Assembly (NCBI GenBank): GCA_035500455.1
Contig: DATJXG010000458.1
Coordinates: 1 to 11,658 of the forward strand
Length of the DNA: 11,658 bases
Origin: DATJXG01 sp035500455
Lineage (GTDB): Bacteria; Acidobacteriota; Terriglobia; Terriglobales; Acidobacteriaceae
Direction: 5' to 3'
Part shown: piece by piece, positions 1-6,601 of the stretch
Layout of the letters: the number at the start of each line of letters is the position of its first letter
How positions within the stretch are numbered: position 1 is the stretch's first letter
Translations under genes and position numbers: made by a program
Notes under the pieces: model-generated
What the model was told of the DNA's origin: nothing
The model's input: only the letters and a program-made list of their open reading frames with translations
Databases searched by the model: none

Positions 1-989
1 TATGGGTTGACCCCGATACCAACCAGGGCCACTTCGCCCGGCATACCTTCGACCTGATCGATTCGGTGTATGAGCAGGCGGCGCGGCACCCTGACCGCAT
101 GATGATGGCTTTCAGCGTGGCCGATATCGAGCGCGCCCACCGCGAACACAAACTGGCGGCGCTGATGGGAATCGAAGGCGGGCACTCGATCGAAAACGAT
201 ATGCACCTGCTGCGGGACTACTACCGGCTGGGCGTGCGTTACATGACCCTGAGCTGGTCGAACACCAACGAGTTCGCGGATTCTTCCGGCGATATTGATG
301 ATCCCAAGGTGCAGCATCACAACGGCCTCACCGATTTCGGCAAGCAGGTAGTGCTGGAGATGAATCGCCTGGGCATGATGGTGGACATTTCGCATGTGTC
401 CGACAAGACTTTCTGGGACGCTATCGCCACGACCAAGGCGCCGGTGATTGCTTCACACTCCTCGGCGCGGGCGTTGACCAACCATCCCCGCAATATGACC
501 GACGACATGCTGCGCGCGGTGTCCAAGAACGGCGGCGTGGTGGATGTGAATTTCTTCTCCGCATTTGACGATGAGGATTTCCGCAAGACGGTCGAGGCGC
601 AAAAGAAAGATGTGGATGCGGCAGTCAAAGCCAAGCAGGAAAAGCTGAAGGCGGAAGGCAAAACTCCAACATATCTGGATACCGACGGCATCGAGCGCGA
701 GTGGATGGCCAAGATTCCGCGGCCTCCGCTGAAGGCGTTGATCGATCACATCGACCACATTGCGAAGGTGGCGGGAGTGGATCACGTTGGACTGGGTTCA
801 GATTTCGACGGGGTGAGCGGAGCGACACCGCAGGGAATCGATTCGGCCGCCGACCTGCCGAAGATCACGCAGGCATTGCTGGAGCGCGGGTACAGCGCCG
901 AAGATATTCATAAGATTCTCGGCGGAAATTTGTTGCGGGTGTTTGGGGAAGTGGAAAAAGTGAGCCGGGAGATGCGGGCGGGGAACTAG
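1..989 (+). CDS. Membrane dipeptidase, peptidase family M19 (5' end missing)
   Basis: This is a zinc dipeptidase of the renal/membrane dipeptidase family, which cleaves dipeptides (in some members D-amino-acid-containing ones) with a TIM-barrel amidohydrolase-like fold. The frame is open from base 3 to the TAG at 987-989, so the gene starts upstream. The GTG at 66 is internal, because family-like sequence (HTFDLIDSVY) precedes it. Visible family landmarks are the bridging glutamate in GIEGGH (codon 174-176), the zinc-ligand histidines in DISHVS (393-395) and ASHSSAR (456-458), and the aspartate in GSDFDG (801-803). The N-terminal HxD zinc motif lies outside the window. Between the second histidine and the GSDFDG motif is a charged Lys/Glu-rich insertion (about 570-720), common in the longer bacterial members. 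The 3' end is complete. The family assignment is firm; substrate and export status cannot be judged without the N-terminus. Confidence 0.93.
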   Translation, partial: WVDPDTNQGHFARHTFDLIDSVYEQAARHPDRMMMAFSVADIERAHREHKLAALMGIEGGHSIENDMHLLRDYYRLGVRYMTLSWSNTNEFADSSGDIDDPKVQHHNGLTDFGKQVVLEMNRLGMMVDISHVSDKTFWDAIATTKAPVIASHSSARALTNHPRNMTDDMLRAVSKNGGVVDVNFFSAFDDEDFRKTVEAQKKDVDAAVKAKQEKLKAEGKTPTYLDTDGIEREWMAKIPRPPLKALIDHIDHIAKVAGVDHVGLGSDFDGVSGATPQGIDSAADLPKITQALLERGYSAEDIHKILGGNLLRVFGEVEKVSREMRAGN

Positions 990-1010
990 GTTTGGGTGAA
1001 TTGATTTAAC

Positions 1011-1037
1011 CGCAAAGAACGCAAAGATCGCAAAGTT
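1011..1037 (+). repeat. Three tandem 9-base units (CGCAAAGNN)
   Basis: CGCAAAGAA, CGCAAAGAT and CGCAAAGTT follow each other directly, 22 bases after the peptidase stop codon. The same 9-base period with consensus CGCNNAGNN recurs at 5559-5597 and 5641-5658. Short periodic tracts of this style are, from general knowledge, scattered between genes in many environmental bacteria and have no assigned function. The rest of the gap (1038-1138) shows no supported gene or site. Confidence 0.6.
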
Positions 1038-1138
1038 CATGGCTGAACCTTTTCGGATACGCGGCTCGGGGTTGGGATGTCGTAGAATTCTTCGGGCGCT
1101 GCTTCGTTGCGATTGCGGCGTTCGGCCATGCGAATGAG

Positions 1139-1162
1139 TTGCCGGCGGGACGCCGGCGCTAC
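1139..1162 (+). repeat. Single-arm GC-rich hairpin related to the palindromic elements
   Basis: GCCGGCG (1141-1147) and CGCCGGC (1151-1157) form a perfect 7-bp stem with a GGA loop. It is followed by GCTAC and then by the Shine-Dalgarno sequence of the next gene at 1167-1170. Read on the minus strand the segment begins GTAGCGCCGGCGTCC, resembling with one gap the GTAGGCGCGGGCGTCC arm start of the elements at 2588 and 4062. It is therefore probably a solitary arm of the same or a sister family. If it is transcribed, the hairpin would lie only about 9 bases before the ribosome binding site. Confidence 0.5.
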
Positions 1163-1175
1163 TTTTGGAGCGAGT

Positions 1176-1880
1176 ATGAAGAAACTGCTGGCAGCTTTCG
1201 TCGTATCCTGCATTGCTTCTTTCGCAGCTTGGGCGCAGACCGCGCCCGCCAAGAAACCCGTGACCACCACACGGCCTCACACTGCGGCCGCGACGGCCGG
1301 TCCGGCGCGGCCGGTGGCCACCATCGACACGACCGTGGGCAAGATGCATTGCACGCTGTTCCCCGACAAGGCCCCCATCGGCGTGGCGAATTTCATCGGG
1401 CTGGCGAACGGCACCAAAGATTGGACTAACCCGGTTTCCCACGCCAGGAAACATGGCGTGCCGCTTTATGACGGCACCATCTTCCATCGCGTGATTCCCG
1501 ATTTCATGATCCAGGGCGGCGATCCGGCGGGCACGGGCGAAGGCGATCCCGGCTACGCTTTTAAAAACGAGACTTCGCCCGACTTGAAGTTCGACCGGCC
1601 GGGACGGCTGGCTTACGCTAATGCCGGGCCGAACACCAACGGTTCGCAGTTTTTTATTACCGAAGCTGCCTATCCCAGCCTGAACGGCGGCTACACGATA
1701 TTTGGCCAGTGCGACGAAGCTTCCATTGCGCTGGTGAAGCAAATCGCGCGTATGGGACGCGATGCCAACGACCGGCCCTTCCGGCCGGTGAAGATCGTTC
1801 ACATTTCCGTTGCAGCGGCGCCGGCGGTGCGGCATACGGCACCGATGGCCAAGCCGGCGACGAAGCCGGCGACGAAATAA
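1176..1880 (+). CDS. Exported cyclophilin-type peptidyl-prolyl cis-trans isomerase
   Basis: This is a cyclophilin that catalyses cis-trans isomerisation of X-Pro bonds during protein folding, here outside the cytoplasm. The ATG at 1176 was chosen because GGAG (1167-1170) lies 5 bases upstream and because it begins a signal peptide: MKK, a hydrophobic core, then a likely signal peptidase I site after AWA (residue 20). An in-frame start at 1107 would bury that signal. The cyclophilin fold runs from about residue 46 to 212. Catalytic residues match human CypA R55, F60 and Q63 as R105, F110 and Q113 in FHRVIPDFMIQGG, followed by GPNTNGSQFF. At the positions of CypA W121 and H126 it has Ser and Tyr, so cyclosporin binding is expected to be weak (inference). 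The C-terminal tail is low-complexity Ala/Pro/Lys with a KPAT repeat. The protein is 234 residues and is followed by a second cyclophilin gene on the same strand. Confidence 0.93.
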   Translation: MKKLLAAFVVSCIASFAAWAQTAPAKKPVTTTRPHTAAATAGPARPVATIDTTVGKMHCTLFPDKAPIGVANFIGLANGTKDWTNPVSHARKHGVPLYDGTIFHRVIPDFMIQGGDPAGTGEGDPGYAFKNETSPDLKFDRPGRLAYANAGPNTNGSQFFITEAAYPSLNGGYTIFGQCDEASIALVKQIARMGRDANDRPFRPVKIVHISVAAAPAVRHTAPMAKPATKPATK

Positions 1881-1881
1881 C

Positions 1882-1983
1882 ATTTGCGGCGCGGGCGCTT
1901 TGCCCCGTCGGGGCCGGCCGCTATGAGAACTTGTCCACCATTTACACAGCCGTGGGCGGGGGCGCCCGCACCACATTTTAGCT
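1882..1983 (+). repeat. Degenerate copy of the palindromic intergenic element
   Basis: The left arm (about 1885-1906, TGCGGCGCGGGCGC...) and the right arm (about 1954-1975) are imperfect inverted repeats. About 15 of 22 positions pair, including a shared GCGGGCGC core. Its right edge reads ACATTTTAGCT (1973-1983), identical over 11 bases to the right edge of the element at 2588-2685 (2681-2691), which argues for common origin. It begins one or two bases after the stop codon of the exported cyclophilin and ends about 20 bases before the Shine-Dalgarno sequence of the next gene. It may act as a transcript-end hairpin (inference). Confidence 0.55.
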
Positions 1984-2011
1984 GCTACATTTCTTCAAGA
2001 AAGAGGATTTC

Positions 2012-2539
2012 ATGAGCCGTCCTGCTGGAACCTACGCAATTTTTAACACTTCGCAAGGGACCATCGTCTGCCGCCTGTTCGAGAAGGAGGCGCCGAAAAC
2101 CGTGGCTAATTTCATTGACCTGGCTGAGGGCAAGCGGGAGTGGACTCACCCCGTCACCCGCAAGAAAAGCAACGACAAACTCTACGACGGCACTGTTTTC
2201 CACCGCGTAATTCCCGACTTCATGATCCAGGGAGGCGATCCGGCAGGCAGCGGAATGGGCGGGCCCGGCTATCAGTTCGAAGATGAAACCAAAGGCTCGC
2301 CGCACAAGTTCGACAAGCCGGGCAAGCTGGCCATGGCCAACTCCGGGCCGAACACCAACGGCTCGCAGTTTTTCATTACGGTTGTGCCTACGACGTGGCT
2401 CACGGGGAAGCACACCATCTTCGGAGAAGTTGTGGAAGGGCAGGACGTGGTGAACAAGATCACCGCGGTGCCGCGCAACCGGCAGGATAAGCCCGTAGAG
2501 GCGGTGACGCTTACATCGGTCGTGATTGAGCGGGCGTAG
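2012..2539 (+). CDS. Cytoplasmic cyclophilin-type peptidyl-prolyl cis-trans isomerase
   Basis: This is a 175-residue single-domain cyclophilin without a signal peptide, so it is predicted to be cytoplasmic. The ATG at 2012 is preceded by AAGAGGA (2001-2007) at a good distance. Catalytic residues corresponding to CypA R55, F60 and Q63 are R65, F70 and Q73 in FHRVIPDFMIQGGDPAG, and GSQFF follows at 117-121. Unlike its upstream neighbour it keeps both CypA W121 (W129, in TTWLTGKH) and H126 (H134), so it has a eukaryote-like, cyclosporin-type pocket. The two neighbours share a 17-residue identical stretch around the active site and GPNTNGSQFFIT. This suggests an old tandem duplication followed by different cellular locations (inference). 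A degenerate palindromic element separates the two genes, so they need not be one transcript. Confidence 0.94.
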   Translation: MSRPAGTYAIFNTSQGTIVCRLFEKEAPKTVANFIDLAEGKREWTHPVTRKKSNDKLYDGTVFHRVIPDFMIQGGDPAGSGMGGPGYQFEDETKGSPHKFDKPGKLAMANSGPNTNGSQFFITVVPTTWLTGKHTIFGEVVEGQDVVNKITAVPRNRQDKPVEAVTLTSVVIERA

Positions 2540-2587
2540 TCGTTCGCTTTGTTGCCCTGTCATCCTGCATGCTTCTGACCTGATTTG

Positions 2588-2685
2588 AATGTAGGCGCGG
2601 GCGTCCTCGCCCGTGCCGGGAGCGGCACGGATCGGGCTGAGTTCTCGGAAATCGCAACACGGGCGAGAACGCCCGCGCCTACATT
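2588..2685 (+). repeat. Palindromic intergenic element, copy with 28-base terminal inverted repeats
   Basis: The left arm 2588-2615 and right arm 2658-2685 are inverted copies of each other over 28 bases with a single mismatch (AATGTAGGCGCGGGCGT...). The 42-base centre (2616-2657) is unlike that of the copy at 4062-4180. CCGTGCC (2611-2617) and GGCACGG (2624-2630) form a further small 7-bp hairpin spanning the inner edge of the left arm. No transposase is encoded. The architecture (identical ends, variable middle, intergenic position) fits a REP/BIME-like or MITE-like non-autonomous repeat. It could also terminate transcription from the cyclophilin gene. Confidence 0.8.
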
Positions 2686-2749
2686 TTAGCTCAAAATAAG
2701 TTCGTCCCCTGCTGCGCAAACCGAATCTATAAAGTGACATCACAGAGTT

Positions 2750-4057
2750 ATGCCGATGGACACTCCCAACACTCCGCGTGTGGTTATTGTGGGCGCCGGC
2801 TTCGGCGGGCTGGTGGCTGCGCAGACTTTGGCGCATTATCCTGTGGCGGTCACGCTGATTGACCGCACCAACCATCACACCTTCCAGCCTTTGCTCTATC
2901 AGGTGGCTACGGCGGGCATTTCCCCCGGCGAGATCGCCGCGCCCATCCGCTGGATCATGCGGCATCGCCGCAATGTGGAAGTCCTGCTGGGAGATGTACA
3001 GGATTTCGACCTGAAGCGGCGACTGGTAAAGCTGCCCGACCTCGATGTCTCCTACGACTACCTGATCGTTGCCACCGGCGCCAGCCATGCTTATTTCGGG
3101 CACGAGGAGTGGGAGCCGCTGGCCCCCGGCCTGAAAACCGTGGAAGACGCAATCGAGATACGGCGGCGGGTCTTGCTGGCTTTTGAACTTGCGGAGCGCG
3201 ATGCGGCCCGCGGACTCGCTGGGCTTCCGCTGCACTTTGTGGTGGTGGGCGGCGGGCCGACGGGAGTGGAACTGGCCGGCACTCTGGCAGAAATTGCCCG
3301 CAAGGTTCTGACCGACGAGTTCCGCTCGATTGATCCGACGCAAACCAAGATCTTACTTCTCGAAGGTGGGCCGCGGTTGCTGCCGGTGTATCCGGAAGAC
3401 CTTTCGCGCAGCGCGGAGCGGCAACTGCAGCAACTGGGAGTGGAGGTTCACACCTCCGCAATGGTCACGAAGATCGAGCCTTCCGCAGTTTACGTGGGAG
3501 AGACGAGGTTGCCGGCGTCGGTGATTCTGTGGGCGGCGGGAGTCGCGGCATCTCCCCTGGGAAAGAAGCTGGAAACGCCGCTCGACCGGGCGGGCCGGGT
3601 GCTGGTGAATCCGGACTTGAGCATTCCGGGGCACCCGGAGGTATTTGTCATTGGCGATCTGGCGTTCCTGAAGGATAAACGCGGCAAGGTGGTGCCGGGC
3701 GTGGCGCCGGCGGCGATGCAGGAAGGAAGAGCAACCGCACATAACATCGCGCGGGAGCTGCGTGGGCAGCCGCGGCGCAATTTCCGCTATCTGGATAAAG
3801 GCAGCCTCGCCACCATCGGGCGGGCGGCCGGAGTGGCAGACTTCGGCAAGCTGCATATCTCGGGACTGGTGGCTTGGCTCTCCTGGCTTTTCGTTCACAT
3901 CTTCTTTCTCATCGGATTTCGCAATCGGATCATCGTGCTGATCCAGTGGGCCTGGTCATACTTCACCTACGAGCGCGGCGCACGGCTGATCACCGGCGAC
4001 ACCCACCTGCCGGGATGGAAAGAGCGGGAGCAGGAAGAAGCCCAACTCCACAAGTAG
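2750..4057 (+). CDS. ndh: Type II NADH:quinone oxidoreductase (NDH-2)
   Basis: This is a single-subunit flavoenzyme of the respiratory chain that oxidises NADH and reduces membrane quinone without pumping protons. The 435-residue protein has two Rossmann folds. The FAD-binding one opens with VVIVGAGFGG (11-20, with D38 ending its second strand), and the NADH-binding one with VVVGGGPTG (164-172, followed by E205). QPLLYQVATA (46-55), VFVIGD (298-303, second FAD contact) and GVAPAAMQEG (317-326, the quinone-site AQxAxQ region in its APxAMQ variant) are family hallmarks. The C-terminal third carries an amphipathic/hydrophobic stretch (about 371-405) expected to attach the protein to the inner membrane. 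The start is ATG 2750, with ATG 2756 in frame as an alternative; the upstream Shine-Dalgarno is weak (CAGAG). A TATAAA at 2728-2733 could be a -10 box but lacks a well-spaced -35. The gene is bracketed by the two best copies of the palindromic element. A sulfide:quinone reductase is less likely given the motif set. Confidence 0.93.
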   Translation: MPMDTPNTPRVVIVGAGFGGLVAAQTLAHYPVAVTLIDRTNHHTFQPLLYQVATAGISPGEIAAPIRWIMRHRRNVEVLLGDVQDFDLKRRLVKLPDLDVSYDYLIVATGASHAYFGHEEWEPLAPGLKTVEDAIEIRRRVLLAFELAERDAARGLAGLPLHFVVVGGGPTGVELAGTLAEIARKVLTDEFRSIDPTQTKILLLEGGPRLLPVYPEDLSRSAERQLQQLGVEVHTSAMVTKIEPSAVYVGETRLPASVILWAAGVAASPLGKKLETPLDRAGRVLVNPDLSIPGHPEVFVIGDLAFLKDKRGKVVPGVAPAAMQEGRATAHNIARELRGQPRRNFRYLDKGSLATIGRAAGVADFGKLHISGLVAWLSWLFVHIFFLIGFRNRIIVLIQWAWSYFTYERGARLITGDTHLPGWKEREQEEAQLHK

Positions 4058-4061
4058 GCAT

Positions 4062-4180
4062 ATGTAGGCGCGGGCGTCTCCGCCCGTGCCAGCCTTTTCA
4101 TGCGAGCCAGGCATTTGAATTCTGTTCCCAGAGGGCGTGGTGGCGCTTCCCCGCACGGGCGAGGACGCCCGCGCCTACAT
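4062..4180 (+). repeat. Palindromic intergenic element, second copy with 28-base arms
   Basis: The left arm 4062-4089 and right arm 4153-4180 pair over 28 bases with two mismatches, and they match the arms of the copy at 2588-2685. The 63-base centre (4090-4152) differs in length and sequence from that of the other copy. It starts four bases after the NADH dehydrogenase stop codon, leaving about 53 bases for the promoter and ribosome binding site of the next gene. Confidence 0.8.
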
Positions 4181-4233
4181 GGACTCGTTGTTGGCTTGCT
4201 TTTGAGAGACAATAGACTCTGAGGCATTTTGCC

Positions 4234-5553
4234 ATGAAGGCACTTTCCGGCCCCCGGCTGCGCGGTTTACTGGCTGGGCTTTTCCTTTGCGCATTCGCCG
4301 CTTCTTCATCCGCCGACGTTTTGAAGGTGGTGGTGGACGATACCATCCAGCCGGTGACCGAGGAATATATCGGCCGCGCCCTGGATGAGGCGGCGCGAAA
4401 TAAGGACCAGGCGGTGCTGATCGAGATCAGCACGCCCGGCGGTTTGCTGGATTCCACCCGCGGCATCATCGAGAAGATTCTGGCCTCACCGGTTCCGGTG
4501 ATCATCTACGTCGCTCCCAGCGGCGCCCGCGCGGCTTCGGCGGGATTTTTTATTCTGGAGAGCGCAGACGTCGCGGCCATGGCGCCGGGAACCAACACCG
4601 GAGCGGCCCATCCAGTGACTCTTGGCGGCGGGAAGATGGACGACGTGATGAAGGAGAAGATCGAGAACGACTCGGCCGCCTTCATGCGGTCATTCGTCTC
4701 CAAGCGCGGACGCAATGTGGAGGTGGCAGAAAGCGCGGTGCGGCAATCGAAGTCGTTCACCGACCAGGAAGCTCTGGCGCAGAACCTGATCAACTACATC
4801 GCTCCCAGCGAAGAAGACCTCTTCAAGCAGATTGCCGCCAAGCCGGTGAAGCGGTTCGATGGAAAGACCGTGACTTTAAACCTGGTGGGCGAGCACGTGC
4901 AGGTTTACAGCCTGACGCTCAAAGAAAAGATTCTGGCCTACATCATGGACCCGAACGTGGCGTTCATCCTGCTGGCGATTGGGGCGCTGGCGCTGTACGC
5001 CGAGTTCAACCATCCGGGAGCGGTGGTGCCGGGAACTGTGGGGGTGGTGTTCATTTTGCTGGCGGCGTTTGCGCTCAACCTGCTACCGGTGCGATTTGCG
5101 GCGATTGTGCTGATCCTGGCGTCGTTTGTTCTGTTCGCCCTGGAGGCAAAGTTCGCTACCCATGGAGTGCTGGGGATCGGCGGCATCGTCACGCTCACGC
5201 TCGGTGGCCTGATGCTGGTGGATGCGCCGATTCCCGAAATGCGGGTGCACCTTTTGACTGCCTTGGCGGTGAGTGTACCGATCGGCGCCATTACGGTGTT
5301 TCTGATGAGTATCGCCTTGAAAGCGCGTGCCAATAAGGTCGTCACCGGCGAGCAGGGGTTAATCGGCGAAGTGGGCATGGCGCAAACGGAACTCGCGCCC
5401 GTTGGTAAGGTATTCGTTCATGGCGAACTCTGGGATGCGGTGGCAACCGCGAATGTGGCAGCGGGCGAGCGTGTGGTCATTCGCAAAGTGGATGGCCTGA
5501 AGCTCGAAGTCGAGCCGGTCACAGAGCCGGCGCATGTGCCAGTCGCGGGTTGA
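4234..5553 (+). CDS. nfeD: NfeD-type membrane serine protease (full-length, ClpP-class)
   Basis: This is a membrane-bound serine protease of the long NfeD type, the class whose archaeal member (PH1510 of Pyrococcus horikoshii) cuts the C-terminal hydrophobic part of its partner stomatin. In order it has a signal peptide (1-27, likely cleavage after SSA), a ClpP-like domain (about 28-210), five hydrophobic segments (about 242-258, 266-285, 288-304, 311-330, 341-362), and a C-terminal soluble NfeD OB-like domain (about 370-430). The presumed catalytic dyad is S102 in ARAASAGFF plus K142 in MKEKIEND (K140 is a possible alternative). The oxyanion-side STPGG motif is at 66-70. The ATG at 4234 has GAGG (4221-4224) 9 bases upstream, and the 439-residue length is typical of the long form. 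A slipin gene follows 236 bases downstream on the same strand, the standard partnership. A weak promoter (TTGTTG 4188 / AATAGA 4211, 17-base spacer) is possible between the repeat and the gene. Confidence 0.93.
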   Translation: MKALSGPRLRGLLAGLFLCAFAASSSADVLKVVVDDTIQPVTEEYIGRALDEAARNKDQAVLIEISTPGGLLDSTRGIIEKILASPVPVIIYVAPSGARAASAGFFILESADVAAMAPGTNTGAAHPVTLGGGKMDDVMKEKIENDSAAFMRSFVSKRGRNVEVAESAVRQSKSFTDQEALAQNLINYIAPSEEDLFKQIAAKPVKRFDGKTVTLNLVGEHVQVYSLTLKEKILAYIMDPNVAFILLAIGALALYAEFNHPGAVVPGTVGVVFILLAAFALNLLPVRFAAIVLILASFVLFALEAKFATHGVLGIGGIVTLTLGGLMLVDAPIPEMRVHLLTALAVSVPIGAITVFLMSIALKARANKVVTGEQGLIGEVGMAQTELAPVGKVFVHGELWDAVATANVAAGERVVIRKVDGLKLEVEPVTEPAHVPVAG

Positions 5554-5557
5554 TGTT

Positions 5558-5662
5558 TCGCTCGGCGTCCTCGGCGCAGTTCTCTGCGATCTCGGCGATT
5601 TAAAGCTTTGACTCTCGCCGTTAACGACAAAACCTCAAAACGCCGAGGTCGCGGAGAACGGC
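5558..5662 (+). repeat. Inverted pair of 9-base-periodic repeats between nfeD and slipin
   Basis: Bases 5576-5597 and 5641-5662 are inverted repeats of 22 bases with three mismatches, able to form a long stem around a 43-base loop. On the minus strand the left block reads CGCCGAGAT, CGCAGAGAA, CTG, CGCCGAGGA, CGCCGAGCG (5597 down to 5559). On the plus strand the right block reads CGCCGAGGT, CGCGGAGAA (5641-5658). Both follow the CGCNNAGNN unit also seen three times at 1011-1037. The element starts five bases after the nfeD stop codon and may end or attenuate that transcript (inference). Confidence 0.6.
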
Positions 5663-5748
5663 CCCTTCTGCCGGGCGCGCTTGGTTCTCAATTATCGGGA
5701 GGATATCTTCGCAGATTCCCGAGCCTGCCCCGGAAAAGCGAATTAGAG

Positions 5749-5754
5749 TACAAT
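5749..5754 (+). promoter_or_regulatory. Possible -10 box (TACAAT) before the slipin gene
   Basis: TACAAT matches the sigma-70 -10 consensus at five of six positions and lies 36 bases before the slipin ATG, giving a short leader that includes the GGAGG ribosome binding site. No convincing -35 box is found 16-18 bases upstream (CTGCCC region). The call therefore rests on one hexamer and its sensible position. Confidence 0.3.
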
Positions 5755-5789
5755 CCGCCGCAGGTGGCCGTGCGGTCTGGAGGCGGTAA

Positions 5790-6578
5790 ATGCCGTTTGA
5801 GTTAGGGTTCTGGACAGTCTTACTGATCATTTTCGGAATTTACATTCTCAGCTCCATCAAGATTCTGGCGGAGTATGAGCGCGGCGTGATCTTTCGCCTG
5901 GGCCGCCTGCTTGGACAGGCCAAAGGCCCGGGTGTAATCCTGGTTTTCGCTCCCATTGATCGCATCGTCCGGGTCTCGCTGCGCCAAGAAGCCCTGGAAG
6001 TGCCGCCGCAGGACATCATCACGCGCGACAACGTCACCTTGAAAGTGAACGCCGTTATCTTCCTGCGCGTCATTGAGCCGCGCAAGGCGGTGGTCGAAGT
6101 CTCCAACTACGTCTATCAGACTTCACAGTTCGCGCAGACCACGCTGCGCTCGGTGCTGGGTGAGCAGGAACTTGATGAACTGCTGGCTCATCGCGACAAA
6201 ATCAATACCCGCCTGCAGAGCATTCTGGACACCCACACTGCGCCCTGGGGCGTGAAAGTGGTGAACGTCGAAGTGAAGCAGGTGGACATGCCGGAATCCA
6301 TGCTGCGCGCCATGGCCAAGCAGGCCGAGGCTGAGCGCGAAAAGCGCTCGAAGATCATCCATGCGGAAGGCGAGTTCTCGGCGGCGCAGCGACTGGTGGA
6401 TGCGGCGCACCTGCTGGCCACCGAGCCGGTAAGCGTGCAGTTGCGCTATCTGCAAACCCTCACCGAGATCGGTGTAGAAAAGAACACGACCGTGGTGTTT
6501 CCAGTGCCGGTGGACTTCTTCAGCGGGCTGCAGAAGGTGCTGGGCCGCGCACCGGGAGAAGAGTCCAAGGCCGGTTGA
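5790..6578 (+). CDS. Slipin (stomatin/prohibitin-like SPFH membrane protein)
   Basis: This is an SPFH/band 7 protein of the slipin subgroup, which forms oligomers on the membrane and is the usual partner and probable substrate of NfeD. The 262-residue protein has one N-terminal hydrophobic segment (about 6-23), the SPFH core beginning LAEYERGVIFRLGR (26-39) and running to about 170, and a charged alpha-helical stretch (about 170-210, KQAEAEREKRSKII) expected to mediate oligomerisation. It ends with a C-terminal hydrophobic patch NTTVVFPVPVDFF (232-244). That patch corresponds in position and character to the region that archaeal NfeD protease cleaves in its stomatin (inference by analogy). 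The ATG at 5790 has a strong GGAGG at 5779-5783. The downstream SPOR-domain gene starts 23 bases after the stop, or overlaps it by 4 bases if TTG 6575 is used, so the two are probably co-transcribed. Confidence 0.93.
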   Translation: MPFELGFWTVLLIIFGIYILSSIKILAEYERGVIFRLGRLLGQAKGPGVILVFAPIDRIVRVSLRQEALEVPPQDIITRDNVTLKVNAVIFLRVIEPRKAVVEVSNYVYQTSQFAQTTLRSVLGEQELDELLAHRDKINTRLQSILDTHTAPWGVKVVNVEVKQVDMPESMLRAMAKQAEAEREKRSKIIHAEGEFSAAQRLVDAAHLLATEPVSVQLRYLQTLTEIGVEKNTTVVFPVPVDFFSGLQKVLGRAPGEESKAG

Positions 6579-6601
6579 GCTATCAGGAGATTCGCGTTCT
6601 T

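Noticed and set aside
1037..1270. Minus-strand frame of 77 codons covering the peptidase-cyclophilin gap
   Set aside because: It overlaps the signal peptide of the exported cyclophilin and has no recognised domain or ribosome binding site. A gene remnant cannot be excluded but is unsupported.
798..3343. Long minus-strand open frames (798-1976 and 1985-3343)
   Set aside because: They run antisense to the peptidase tail, the cyclophilins and ndh and through the palindromic repeats. They are Arg/His-rich without recognisable motifs.
2588..4180. CRISPR-like or toxin-antitoxin explanation for the repeats
   Set aside because: The repeats are inverted pairs with one copy per gap, not regularly spaced direct repeats, and no cas or toxin-like gene is present.
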